From Ochotona curzoniae (taxonomy: Eukaryota > Chordata > Mammalia > Lagomorpha > Ochotonidae), in the NCBI RefSeq assembly GCF_017591425.1, contig NW_024466459.1:6448001-6512000 (forward strand): a DNA stretch of 64,000 nucleotides. The letters run 5' to 3'. This document shows positions 10,986 through 22,276 of the stretch, piece by piece. Each line of letters begins with the position of its first letter. The stretch's first letter is position 1. A model generated the notes under the pieces. The model saw only the letters and a list, made by a program, of their open reading frames with translations. It had not been told where the DNA came from and searched no databases. A program made the translations under genes and the position numbers.

Positions 10986-11677
10986 GTCCATTGCCTACAC
11001 ACATGTAAACCTTCCTCATCGAGCCTCAGAGCAACACTTGTGTGTATCCTAGGAAAACGATACTGGGGCTGTACCCCGAACAAATACAACTTTCAGCTTC
11101 AGCACTGACAAACTGTAGCCTTTGAGCCAAACCTAACATACCACCTGTTTTAGTACAACGTACAAGCTGGGATTATGTTTTTAACATGGTTGCAAGGTTG
11201 AAACAAAAACGAAAAGAGGCTATTTCATAATACGTAAAAGTTACATGAAATTTAAACGTTATTATCAATAAACAAAATTTTCCTGGAACACAAGAAAGTT
11301 CTTCATTAGCACACGATCCGTGGCTGCTTTTGCACGGTAATGGAAAATTTGTAGTCGCAAAAGAGACCGTGTGGCTGCAAGCCCTGAACAGTTTATCACC
11401 TGATTGTGAACAGGAGAAGCCCTGCTGACCTCTATTCCAAACATGAGCTAGCTCACGCACCTAGGGCTAACCTATGGCTCAACGTGTAATGTACCTGTTC
11501 CCAAAAAATATATGTCAGAGATGCAGCTTAGACATTTCCATAATATACCAATCTGTGTCTGCAGTCACATTAAACTTCACTTTAAAAAGATCCACTGCAT
11601 GATGCCATCCCTCAGTGACTTTCATTTGAGTATTTCAGAAGGGACTTCACTTGTACTTTCATGAATATTCATATGAG
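10986..11677. other. unassigned non-coding sequence
   Basis: AT-rich sequence with no recognised repeat. The 95-codon minus-strand frame at 11173-11460 is unremarkable. Confidence 0.45.
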
Positions 11678-11818
11678 ACGACTGTAAAAAGCTCCTGGAA
11701 AAAGAAATATTAAGGCCTGATTTTATTTTGGTGCAAAAAAAAAAAAAAAAGAATACTTGAAATCCATGGATTTTGCCCATAGTAAGTATTTTCCATGAAC
11801 TTTCAGAAGACCCCCCTA
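11678..11818. mobile_element. mariner-like MITE
   Basis: The right end reads TTTTCCATGAACTTTCAGAAGACCCCCC. The left end (CTGTAAAAAGCTCCTGGAAAAAG) is its imperfect inverted copy. The interior has ATTTTATTTTGGTGCAAAA, typical of short mariner derivatives whose ends read GGGGTCTTCAAAAAGTTCATGG. A 16-A run follows the interior motif. It has no coding capacity. Confidence 0.7.
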
Positions 11819-12609
11819 GATATAGCAGGTAGAAGGAACTGTTGCCAAAATCAGTCCAACGCAAATCTATCTTGAATCCCATCCAGGGGCAGCTATTTTT
11901 CAAACGTCCAGAGGGACCTCATTATAACCATGGCTACTCCTACCCGCGATGCTCCCCCACCGGCCTAGACTCCCAGGAGCACCTTCCCAGCCAGGTCCCA
12001 GGACACTCAGGCAGAGGCAAGCTAGCAAATCACCAACGTGGCGTCAGTCAGCTCTGAGCCAGAAAGTAATCGGGCTCCAGGGAGAAATTATTCACAGAGC
12101 AAATAAAATTGCCAGTGGGTCTTTTTTTCTCCCCACATATAAAAGGACACGAGATGGGAGAGACAATACAGAGATTAACATTTTGAGATGTTCAAAAAAG
12201 TCTCCTTTCAAACCAAACAAGGCCAGAGCTTATTTTAGGGGCACTTCCAGCCAACGCTGCGTTTACTTAACACATGGTAGCCTGATGATAGGCATTCCTT
12301 CTGGAACACAGAGAAAGGTTTAGCTATTAACTAATATGAATAGAAAATAATCTGGACTTGTGGGCCAAGATGGGGATATAAAATCTGGCTCTAGAGTGTT
12401 CTTAAATAAGAATGAGCTCCTTCGGGAAAGTAGCGATGCATTCGATTTTCGTGTGGGTTCCTGTTTGACTTGAATCTTAATGTTTCAGGAGACTCCAATA
12501 TCTTTAGCGTATGTTAGAATTTCCCCCGACCACTCTGTTTCAAGTCACAGCTTCTCTCCAGCCACGTTCATTAACCCCTTACACTTTTTCCCTCTCCACT
12601 ATGCTCATC
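11819..12609. other. unassigned non-coding sequence
   Basis: A mixed-composition stretch. The frames at 11842-12057 and 11949-12323 show no recognisable domain. No repeat was assigned. Confidence 0.45.
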
Positions 12610-12775
12610 ACCATCTAACATACTATCTGTTGTAATTCTTTATTGGCCTTTGGTCTGTTTCTTGCTTATGGAATCAGAGCTCCCCAAAGACAAGATTTTT
12701 GTTTGCTGACTCCTCAGCTCATTGTCCTGCCCAGGGTACAAATTTAAGGAATAAGACTGCATGAATAAAATAGTT
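12610..12775 (+). mobile_element. L2 3'-end fragment
   Basis: The order 'CTATCTGTTGTAATTC', 'AGAGCTCCCCAAAGACAAG', 'TCATTGTCCTGCCCAGGGTAC', 'ATGAATAAA' follows the L2 3' end (gain-of-unit, brief-description and 'TGAATGAATAAA' motifs). It is an ancient, diverged copy. Confidence 0.6.
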
Positions 12776-14104
12776 TAGAAGGAATGTCTCATCAAAATCC
12801 CCTGAGTCTTTGTGAATTGCCTCAGGAAAAGACGTGCATCCATCCCTAAATTGTAGGGAAAAGAACGTGATCACACCAAGTCTCTAACACTGCAGTCTCG
12901 CTTGCTGTGATTTGATTGGCTCTATGCCACCAATCAGATCCAAATAAATAACTAACCTTCCCAATGTCTAGCACCTGACATGTCACAGGAACTTTGATAT
13001 GCAAATGTGATTGTCTGAATACGGAATGAACAAAAGCATGATGCAAGAAGAGGTAGGCAACGGAACAACGGAACGGGAGTGCTTTGCTCCTTGGTCAATG
13101 GCTAGAAGATCTTTGTATTTTCCTAGAGAATTCCCTCTGGATTCTCTCCAACCTCTCCCTCTTGGCTCCTCTCAAAAGATTACAGTTCTTTACCTTTCCT
13201 TGAAATGAAGTTCCATGCAGAAGGTGGGAACTTAATGATATTTCCTACATTTTTCTATTATAAAAATATTTAAAAGATAACATTGGAACATTACATGAGA
13301 AAGTGGAATGATAAATCGACCTGCTGCTTCCTGACCTAAGCTCCTCCCTGTTGTTCCAGTGGCGAGTCCAAGGTGAAAGGAACCTGTGTGCCTGTCCATC
13401 CTGAGCACAGCAGGATCCTGCAGCTCCACGGCTAACAAGTTCAGCTCCACTGATCTATTTCCAGACACTTCTGGTCCATTCTGGCCATTCATTTCTCCAT
13501 GCATCAAAAGGCTCAGAACTCTCTCTCTGAGCCTTAAATGCTCATCTTTGTCTTAGCATGCAGGATCTGGGATCCTATATACCACCAGTAACATAAACAC
13601 ACCGTTAGGATACTCAATGACAGAGGACTTCTCTACTTCTAGGACGTTTTCCTCAAATTTTCTTTCCCTGGTCCCTGAAAATCACCTTGCTTTATTTGTT
13701 TCTCTTCTGCAGCCAAGCAATCACCTGGTTTAGCCATGACATCATTCGCCTATATCAGGAGATGTCTAATAAGCTTGGATAACCTCTTCTATTTTTCTTT
13801 TATTGCTCAAACTGAGTCTCCCAATCTAGTATTATTTGTTCAGTCAATGTTTTGCATACTGGTGTTGGGTTGGAGTTAACATGTTCTGGCTCATGAAGGC
13901 CAATTATGTTCTTTTCTTTCCAAACTGGGTTCAATAGCATCATAGTCGTAGCTTCAAATCTACCATAATAGAAATGTTTATATCCTAGAAATTGACAAAT
14001 GCAGCAATCACGGTTTTCTGTTTTCAGGCAGTTGTTAAATATTTGCAGACATATCGCTACCTGCATGTATCCTATATAGAGAACAGCTTACTGGAAGTAA
14101 AATT
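12776..14104. other. unassigned non-coding sequence
   Basis: No confident repeat or exon. The segment around 13820-14060 has faint resemblance to old DNA transposon or MIR text but could not be aligned by eye. Confidence 0.45.
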
Positions 14105-14340
14105 TAGCCATCTCACACCCTTTTTAAAACCATTCCATAGCTCCTAACTGCCCACAAGAGTTACAGTGCTGTAAGCTGTCACTGAAAGTCTCTCTGAGCT
14201 GCTACTGCCTCCACTTAAAGGCTGAATGACCAAGAGTCTCATCCCTTGCAGACGCCTTTTGGCAATATTGAACTGCACCCCACGTCAGACTGTTCTTAAT
14301 TCTGCAAGTTTGCATAAACTGTTCCAGACATTTGCATTCT
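14105..14340 (+). mobile_element. L2 internal/3' fragment
   Basis: The order 'ACCATTCCATAGCTCCTAACTG', 'CTGCTACTGCCTCC', 'TTGAACTGCACCCCAC', 'TTTGCATAAACTGTTCCAGAC' parallels the L2 arrangement (CCCATGGCTCCCCACTGCC ... TTTGCACATGCTGTTCCC). It is ancient and diverged. Confidence 0.65.
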
Positions 14341-14584
14341 TTTTCCTTATATTACCTCCAAGTTTATAATAATTGTTCCTGCACAGCTTAGCACGTAGCT
14401 GGGACAGCAGTTTCTGCAGAAATTGCTCAACTTCATTGGAGCAGGTAGAGCTGCCTTTTATTTCTGCCGTTGCGTTTACTCTGTAGTTGTGTCTGTGCCT
14501 TCTCCTGTTTCCCCCTTAGAAAGAAGCAAAGAAATACCTCGGCTTGAACAGCCTATTTGTTCACCTTTGCACCTCCAGTTCTTG

Positions 14585-14783
14585 AATAACAATTCCTCAC
14601 AAATCTGAAAATAGGCCTACCGTATGACCCAGCCATTCATTCCTGGGAGTTTACACAAATCAAACGAAATGAGCATATGAAAAAGTTATTTTTACTACCA
14701 TGCTTCTAGCAGCTAATTCACAAAAAGCTGAATACACCATCAGCCCAGATATCCAGCAACTGACAACTGGATAAAGAAAATGT

Positions 14784-14819
<36 letters not shown>

Positions 14820-15010
14820 TAATGGAGTATTATTCAATCTTTTGCAACAAAGTGAACACAAATTAAAGACCATTATGTTTAGTGAAATACTCCAAACAGA
14901 GTAATTTGTCATAGTCAAAAAGTATATAAGTTAAATTGACATCTTATGATTTGATCATCGCTTCTAAACCCTACTGTATTCTGTACGTCTAATTTGTAGA
15001 GCTTTTCATT
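14585..15010 (+). mobile_element. old L1 ORF2 end / 3' UTR fragment
   Basis: It contains AGGCCTACCGTATGACCCAGCC, GATATCCAGCAACTGACAACTGGATAAAGAAAATGTGG, AATGGAGTATTATTCAATC and AGTGAAATACTCC. This is the sense order of the L1 ORF2 C-terminus. A (TA)n array has expanded at the natural GTGGTATATATA site. Many stops and indels are present. Confidence 0.85.
14786..14818. repeat. (TA)n microsatellite inside L1
   Basis: About 16 TA units, grown from the short TATATA that L1 carries after AAAATGTGG. Confidence 0.95.
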
Positions 15011-16347
15011 TGAGGGGAATTAAACATATGATTACAAAGTAAATTCCAAGTATATTATCACAGAAAAGAAAAAGAGGCGTGAAGAAGAAAGATGGAAGGC
15101 AAGTATCATTGGATTCTTACCATCATATCTATGAAATACAAACACATTAAGTTCAATATATATTGCCAAAGTACTTATAAGCACTGGCTGTGACTTTGGC
15201 AATCTGCATAACATGACAAAGATTACCTGAACTTGAGTTCACACTTTTAAATTTACTGATTATAATTCCTTAAACACATTGAATTGAAAAGCTACTTCGT
15301 TTCAGTCACACTCACACTGAGGGCTCCTTGCTAAATGCTATTATTATGCACACGTACTTGGCAAGATTTTCTCTTCTCCATATTTGCTTATTTCTCTTTT
15401 CATATCATTGACCATAGTAGCTGTCCAAGTTAACTGTCTACTCATTTACAACTAGAAAATGTGTATGGGAGTGGGGCATGAGGTGGAAAGAGACTGAAAC
15501 ACATACAAGTGTGCTGGAAAATATCTACTGTTATCAATGTCAATAATAGTAATTGCCCTGCTTCTGATATGGAGCCAACTTATCAAGATAATCTTGTTGA
15601 AAATGCACTGTATGATGTTGTCTTGAATAGGGTTTTAGGATTGGTATTTTCTTCTGTTATTCTTACCTTGTCCAATACAGTGAGGGTCCTGCACAATGGG
15701 TACTCTGAGGTTGGAACTGTAGTTCTTTGGTTAGACTAAAAAATTTAAGCATCTATTTCTAAGTTTAAAATAAGTTTTTCATAAAGAAAAATGAGTGTGT
15801 CTTAAATTTCAACTCAACCAGCAGTAGCTAACATACTTAACAATATCTGTTTCCTTCCTTAGGGGGCAAAAAAAAAAAGAAAATGTCCTTTTATGTGACT
15901 GAAATAATAGAAAGAATAGAAAGAACTTAGTTTACCATATCCTCATTTCTTTAAATATTGGAAAGACAGTGTTGAAATTCCATCAGTAAGAATTCGATGT
16001 ATTTCTTTTATGAATCTGGAGCTTAGATATTAGACTGTAAGCACATTATTATGCAATTAAAGCAAGACAATAAAAAGAAGTCCCTAATCAGAAATGGAAT
16101 TTGCTTATATCAAGAAATAAAGTTTGAAAATACTTGCTGAAAAAATGTTCCTCATACCACCATCATCATCACCAACGGTACCACTAGTCATCTGTCCACC
16201 CACTCTACTCCTAAAAGGTGACATTTATTGCAAGCTTGGCATTTTCTGACTCTGCCTCGGACCACAAAAATTACGCTGAACTCCCCAAAAGAAATGAAGT
16301 TGTTTTTACTTTTTCCTCCCTCTCTCTTTTTGCTTGACTTGTAACAG
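15011..16347. other. unassigned AT-rich sequence
   Basis: No repeat is recognised. The stretch is AT-rich and includes a CATCATCATCACC tract near 16160-16175. A textbook polypyrimidine tract at 16302-16347 leads into the next feature. Confidence 0.45.
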
Positions 16348-16435
16348 GAAGTTCTTGGAAACCTCCCCAAGAATGCCTGGTCTTGTAAGAGTCCCAAACC
16401 AATCTTGTAGGCGCCAGAGTCTTGGCACCTTTGAG
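16348..16435 (+). other. candidate exon with strong splice sites (unverified)
   Basis: The upstream sequence is TTTTTCCTCCCTCTCTCTTTT followed by GTAACAG, a very good acceptor. The 88-bp segment ends GAG and is followed by GTAAGG, a near-consensus donor. One plus-strand frame is open throughout. The length is not a multiple of three. No homology is recognised. Confidence 0.25.
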
Positions 16436-16527
16436 GTAAGGGTTGTGGAAGCACCTGCACTGCTCCTTGCTACCAAAGTTCCTATCACCGCGCTCTCAAA
16501 GTTCATGCTACTGCTGTTTATTGGCAG

Positions 16528-16561
16528 TGAACCTGAGTCAGGAGAATTTCCACCAACTCGG
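16528..16561 (+). other. candidate micro-exon (unverified)
   Basis: The acceptor CTGCTGTTTATTGGCAG and donor GTAAGG enclose 34 bp, 92 bp downstream of the candidate exon at 16348-16435 and in the same open plus-strand frame region. It is weaker than its neighbour because the exon is so short. Confidence 0.15.
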
Positions 16562-17404
16562 GTAAGGTTTCTCCCAATCAATCTCGCACATTAAACACAC
16601 AAGTCAGTGCCTTGCAAGTCTCTTGAAGTGTGCAGTCAAACGAAGACCCTCCCTTGAACCCTGGGCTCGAGCTTTGAACTATTTGCTATTCAGAACCTAT
16701 CCTCTTGACAAGTACAATGTGCAGTGGAAGGGAGCACTCACAGCGTGACACCTCATTAGCTGCTTGGAGCAGGTTGTTTTTTCACCTCCGAGCTCCTCAG
16801 GAATGATTTGTGAGGCTGCTCACTTACATTCCCGCTTCAGTCTACCACAAGCAATCTTAAACCATCGCATCTATTCCTTCACATTCCCCATTATGTGGTA
16901 GGAATTCTACAACAGTTGGAGACAATGCAAGAACAACAGTGATTATATGTGGAAACACCTCCTCCGGTACCATGGGCTAACTGGGCTGAGACCTGATGTT
17001 GTTCTGCATCTGGTTGCTATGCGAGGAAATCCCGGGAAACGGAAGAGCAGAAGAGCCAAGGAGCAGTCAAGCACCAGTTAGTTCACCATGCTAAGGGAAG
17101 GGAAGGGGCTATGGCCAAGTTGTGGTTGATGAATTTTGTTCTGATTTTTTTCTTCCTCTTCCTGTTGGTCACATTAACTTTTCAATCCCAATGGCAGTTG
17201 AAATTCTGACTCTCAGAATGAAGCCACTCACAGAATAAGTTCATGGCCTAAAGAAGTGTCCCAAGCTCACAAAACAGATTCCTAATTCAGTCCGTTGATG
17301 ACTGTAAAGCCACCATTTAAATATGTATCATTTTGGTTTAAATATTCCTAGAGAGGTATATCAAGGAATGAATATAATTTTCACATTAGTATAAATTGGA
17401 AAAT
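16562..17404. other. unassigned non-coding sequence
   Basis: No repeat or exon is recognised. Confidence 0.45.
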
Positions 17405-17560
17405 CATTCCTTAAACAATGATTCATTGAAAGCATACTTGTGCCAGAGATCATCTGAAGTGCTTTCAGCACAGCAAATTGCTTGATGTTTTCAACAAAAT
17501 CCGTGCATTCTGATCTACTTTAAGTAACCATTCTCATTTCTCCATGAGCATCTATAAATA
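17405..17560 (-). mobile_element. MIR/L2-like fragment, antisense
   Basis: 'CAATGATTCATTGAAAGC', 'TGTGCCAGAGATCATCTGAAG' and 'CCATTCTCATTTCTCC' follow the reverse-complement order of MIR/L2. Highly diverged and low certainty. Confidence 0.4.
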
Positions 17561-17814
17561 AAAAGCAAAAAAAGGAAGTCTGGTGAATCGTGATATAACA
17601 TGGAGACACTTTTTCTAAGATTTGGAGGTGTTACCCCTGGAATTAGTGTTACCTCATTATCTACTCAAGATGGTTGAGGGGACAGGGAGGAAGATGTGGA
17701 TTACTGAGTCACCACTGAGCCCTTGGTCATACTCCCTTGGAACCAGCCTGTCTTCCTGACTTCCACCAGGGTGAGGTAGCACCCTCATTGGCTTCTACAG
17801 AAACAACCTGTCTG

Positions 17815-17910
17815 ATGTTTGCTGTGTTTCATTCCCAACTTGCAGATGAAAATAATCAGATTCCGAGAGGTAAAGTAACTGTTTTATGTATTCCAGGCCA
17901 ACGAATTATG
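17815..17910 (-). mobile_element. MIR core fragment, antisense
   Basis: 'CTTGCAGATGAAAATAATCAG' followed by 'CCGAGAGGTAAAGTAACTG' corresponds to the reverse complement of the MIR core (CAGATGAGGAAACTGAGGC ... GAGAGGTTAAGTAACT). Confidence 0.5.
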
Positions 17911-18209
17911 AGGCACTAATTGGAATGAAGCAGGTGGACTTGAAATGCATCTTTTTAACCATCATGTCATAATTAGATTGGCAATATTCAAGCAAAGAGC
18001 AACCTGAGAAATATAGAGTCGATGTGCAAACTTTGTGTCGCTGAGGTTCTGATGGATCAAGAAAGTGTAGTATTATCTGGAAAGCCACAAACAATTATTT
18101 TGTAACAATTCTGTTCCAAAGACAATCATGGAATCAGTTTTCAAATAAATCAAGCATACACGCAGAGAATTGCTTATATAAGGAAGATTATGGAATAGAG
18201 GCTGTAGAC

Positions 18210-18286
18210 CAGAATGAACCTCATCCTCTTCCCACCCCCACTTCCATGACTCAGGTTGGCCAAGAATATCAATGGATCACCAGTGG
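18210..18286 (+). repeat. arm A of a 77-bp inverted repeat pair
   Basis: The segment running from CAGAATGAACCTCATC to GATCACCAGTGG recurs as its reverse complement at 23402-23477. By eye there are about four differences in 77 bp. It is not part of any SINE or L1 that I recognise. Confidence 0.9.
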
Positions 18287-20444
18287 CAAGAGTGATGAGC
18301 CTTCTGACCCTTGATTTGTTTCTTCACAAAACTCATTCAAGTCTATCACCTAAGCAAATGAAGAAGCATGTCCTTTTAACCAAGAATTCCGGGTGAGAGG
18401 TGGAGTATGTCTCCTCCGACCCACAGACATAGTTCCTGTAACATCGCCAGCTGTGAAACTGGAAACAGGTTGGAGCCTAAAGCACTGTGTTTCTCATTCA
18501 TCCGTCAACCCCTGTGGCACAAGTTCCTTAGCGTACTATTCAAAGCCTTCCTCTACAGGCACACAGATATCCCTCAAGGTTAATTCTCAATCTTTTCCAA
18601 TACAGGAAGTACATGTTAAGTGATTTCGAGTATTAGTCCCATTATAAGGAAGAATATGTTTCAGGAGGGGCAACCAGCTGTCTCCATCCAGTAAACATGA
18701 AAATATGCACTAAGGTGTTCATTCCCCGTGGTTGTCAGTGTCTATAAAAAGGAGAAACACACCCCCATAAAAAAAAAGAAATGGATAAACAACTGTGAAA
18801 TGTAAAAAATGTTTGCAGCAAACCTCAACAGTGTATATTTCTCTCACTGAAGATCACAGGTCTTCCTTTTCAAGGCCAGTCAATGTCCTATTGATATTAG
18901 AGTCTGTCCTAAATGAGCGATTCAAAATACCGGGCAACTCGTCACTCCAGTGTGAACACATCTGGGTATAAAAGGAGATATTCAAAAATATGGCAGGCAC
19001 AGCTGTAAACTAAACCGGATTCTCTCTTTGAAGCTCAGATACATTTCTATGTCTTGAGTGATAATAACTTCCTGAGGACTATAAGTATTTCATAATGAAA
19101 GACCATATCCCAAAAGGGGGAATGTGGAGACGGTAAGGGAGAGCAAATTTGTCTCAAAGTCTTCGGAGCTAACATGTTGGGGGAAGGAACTTAAAAAGAG
19201 GATGAGAAGGAAACAAAGTTAGACACAAAAGTGCTTTTGCACACTGTCTTAAATTGCACAAATGCACATGAGGACTCAGCCATTGGCCGACATCTTCTTG
19301 TGAACAGAGAGAAAGCAGATCTGTAGGTGCTTAGCTTGTACTGTGTCTGAATTCAGGCATCCAGGTTTTAGAGTCTATAAATCAAACTTTATTCTTTCCC
19401 TTTTTGGGGGGTTGAAGCTTTTATAAAAGAGACATAGCTTTTCAGGGGATATGTGATTTTCCTCTTTGGGGAATGGTAGCCCAAGTGTTAGGTGTCCATT
19501 GTTTCTGGCAGTTCATTTACACAGATGAAACAATCCATTCATTTGGTGAATCCATGGAATCAATGGCTTCTACTTTGTACTTGTTGAAAAATATACAGCA
19601 TTTCAGGCCTCTGGATTTACATTGCACAGCCTTTCTGGTATAATGGAATAGTTTTGGGTCCCAGGAGGGCCGGCATATGGCTCTGAAAGAGTGTTGATGG
19701 TTTTCCTATGACAGGGGCATGTGTGTTTCTAAATGTTCTCACTTGGAATAGTTTTTCAGAAAGCACTTTGACATATACTGTGAAAGAAACACTTCACAGC
19801 GGCCATTTGTAAGAAAAGATGGTTGATGACTTGGGCCCCAGAGCTCGAATTTGACCAGTTCGTCTTCTTCAAACTGATGCTGCTACCTTGAGAATTATAT
19901 TTTAAGTTGCAATTTGGTGAAAATCTTTCTTTGGGAACAAAGATTTATAAAACTATGAATTTTAGCATATTGGAAAGTGATATAAAATTATCATAGATGG
20001 CATGGGAAATAATTTGCCATTACCACCTAAAATATGATGCTTACATTTTCTAAGCATGCATGGTTTGAGTCATTCTCAGTAACTCTACCAGGGACAATTG
20101 CATTGTCCAGAGCCGTACCATCTAATCGTTGTGAGATGCCTGGCTACCTCGACAAAAAAAAAAAAAATGCACTATGAAAAAGCAATTAGTGGCAGATCTA
20201 TGACATTTTTAGATACAGATTCTTTATCAAGGTTGTACATATGTGGAAAAAGAATTCAATAAAATCTGACTTGGAGGGTAAGTTATAGAGTAACAATAAA
20301 AGCATTTACTTGCTTGGCACTCTGCAAATCTTCCTAGAATTTTTGAAAAATGAGGATGTAATTTCCGGAATGTAGGGCTGACACTTACTGCCACTTCCAT
20401 TCACTCCTGTTTTTGCTGGAGTCTTGATATTCTGCTTTTTCTCG
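18287..20444. other. unassigned, repeat-poor sequence
   Basis: About 2.1 kb without recognisable SINE, LINE or LTR sequence, unusual for this window. AT-rich with short open frames only, and a 13-A run near 20153-20166. Confidence 0.45.
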
Positions 20445-20497
20445 CGATTACTGGGTTTTCTTCAGTCCCACGATCGCTGGGTTTTCTTCAGTCCCAC
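20445..20497 (+). repeat. 26-bp tandem duplication
   Basis: Two copies of CGAT(T/C)(A/G)CTGGGTTTTCTTC followed by AGTCCCA, with period 26 and two mismatches. Confidence 0.9.
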
Positions 20498-20610
20498 CGG
20501 CCTAATTTTAGTCCATGAAAACTTGTTGAAACCTGTATTCATTCTAAAGCTAGTCAGTGCTGCTTATTATAAACCAAGTGCCTTTATAAAGAAGATACAT
20601 TCCCCATATT

Positions 20611-21028
20611 TTCTGTTTTCTGTCACTATAACAGAATGTCTAAACGCATGAAACTTGACAAGAAGTTTATTTAGCCCATAGTTGTGGCGATTCCAGGTGA
20701 AAGCATTAGTGTCTGCACAGTTCTATTGGAAACCTTATACTAAAGGACACCCCTGTCATGGCGGTGTGTGCACGAGGGCATGTTTGCATGGGGAGGAAGG
20801 AAGCCAGAGTGGGGCCAGGCTTGCTCTCTTGGGAGACCCATGTCTGGAGAACTAACCATGTTCCCTTGAAATCTACATACATTTAGTCCTATGGCGATGC
20901 CTCCAGTAAGTTCCACCAGGTTTCACTTCTTAAAGATTTCTTCATATTTTAATACTGCCAGACTGGGACCAAGCTCTCAACACACAAACCCTTGGAGGAC
21001 ACACACAACTTGCATACAGCCATTGCAA
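20611..21028 (-). mobile_element. MaLR-type solo LTR, antisense
   Basis: The plus strand begins TTCTGTCACTATAACAGAATG, then 'GAAGTTTATTTAGCCCATAG', 'GGGAGGAAGGAAGCCAG', 'GATGCCTCCAGTAAGTTCC', ending near 'AATACTGCCAGACTGGGACC'. This is the reverse complement of an ERVL-MaLR (MST/MLT1-like) LTR. It is an old copy with no internal region. Confidence 0.75.
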
Positions 21029-21712
21029 TCTCAAGGACATTAAACTGCAGAGGGAGAGACTGAAGACAACCAAATACCTTGTAGGTCAGTCTGTGAATCT
21101 TGCTATGATTAAATACCAATATTGAGGGTGGATAGAAGATTTAGAGGCAAACTCGGTCTGTAGAAGTTTAATTGTTTTAAATCTTGGATTAATGTGAAAT
21201 GCCTATTCTTTGATGGCATACAGATAGTCTTATCTATGAGCTTTTTCTATCTCTTCACACAAATTTATGAACTTTTTCCGTCCCTTCTACATTTTCACGA
21301 AGACAGTTTTTACGCCATTCAGGTCTCACCATTTCTAACTTTTCTTGAGGGTTTACCATAACTTTGTGTTAACTTTCAGTTTTGATGTAATTTGAACTTA
21401 ATGAAGATTACTATGCAAGAATAAAATGAACACCTTACATTATTTAACCTTACCAATCATTTGTGCTTCTTACATTGGCTTCAGCAATTCACTGCCATAT
21501 AATTATGAATATTAAATAAAAAGTCAAAATTGTCATTCTATTACATCATACACCATTATTTCTTAAGAACAGGGATGCTATTTATACAACATCAAATCAA
21601 TTCATTTATTAAATTCATACATTTAATACTCATTAACAGCCATCTAATATTATTAAAATTTTGCCAACAGTCTCAATAAAAATTTGTACAATTTCTCTCT
21701 CCTCTTCTCCAG
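21029..21712. other. AT-rich unassigned sequence ending in a splice-acceptor-like tract
   Basis: Very AT-rich, especially 21480-21680, with no repeat recognised. It closes with TTTCTCTCTCCTCTTCTCCAG, a strong acceptor-like tract leading into the candidate exon at 21713. Confidence 0.45.
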
Positions 21713-21982
21713 TACAGGACAAAACCAAAAATCATGCATTGTATGAGTTATAAGAAAAATCATTTTGTTTTAAGCAGCATGGATTTGTATGGAACTGTTA
21801 CTGAAACCTTACACGGAGTTGACGGGACAATCTGTGCTCTCCACATCCTCAAGACAAACGAGTTCATGGTGGCTGAGCCAACACTGCATCATAAATGCCC
21901 TCAACCACCACCGGTACTGTGCTTGGTGGATATTCCACTAGAAGGGGACCTCTGGAATGAGGTTATCGTGAAAGCAGAGACG
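21713..21982 (+). other. candidate internal exon, 90 codons, fully open (unverified)
   Basis: A 270-bp segment between a strong acceptor (polypyrimidine tract plus CCAG at 21709-21712) and a consensus-like donor (ACG then GTAAGAAAA at 21983). One plus-strand frame is open from edge to edge with phase 0 at both ends. The peptide has mixed globular composition, for example SSMDLYGTVTETLHGVDG and VLCLVDIPLEGDLWNEV, with no repeat signature. An in-frame ATG occurs at codon 8. I recognise no domain. It could be a lineage-specific or non-coding RNA exon, or chance. Confidence 0.3.
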
Positions 21983-22121
21983 GTAAGAAAAGGAAAAAGT
22001 GGCACCAACTTTCTTAGCTTTAATAGAGTATGCTGAAAGCAAAGCCAATCACAGGCTATTTGGAGAACTGTTAAGCAGCTCGGCAGCTCTGTACAGGAGT
22101 GTATGTATGTATGAACAGAAG

Positions 22122-22276
22122 CCTCATGTATCATTCTGCTGACTACTGCTGCTAACTTTATAAGAATATTCCCACAAATATTTCATATTTGGTGTTCAAC
22201 ATTGCTTAGAGTGTTTATCTTTCCTTTCCTGAAAACCAGTATGTCCTCCTTCATAAATTTGAATATTTTTCTCAGC
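22122..22276 (+). repeat. direct repeat pair, copy 1
   Basis: It runs from CCTCATGTATCATTCTGC through TCCCACAAATATTTCATATT to CTTCATAAATTTGAA and CAGCC. A related copy lies at 22964-23113. Identity is roughly 75-80% with small gaps by eye. Confidence 0.75.

Noticed and set aside
20611..21028. Complete endogenous retrovirus
   Set aside because: Only LTR-type sequence is readable. No gag, pol or env sequence and no paired LTR was found nearby.
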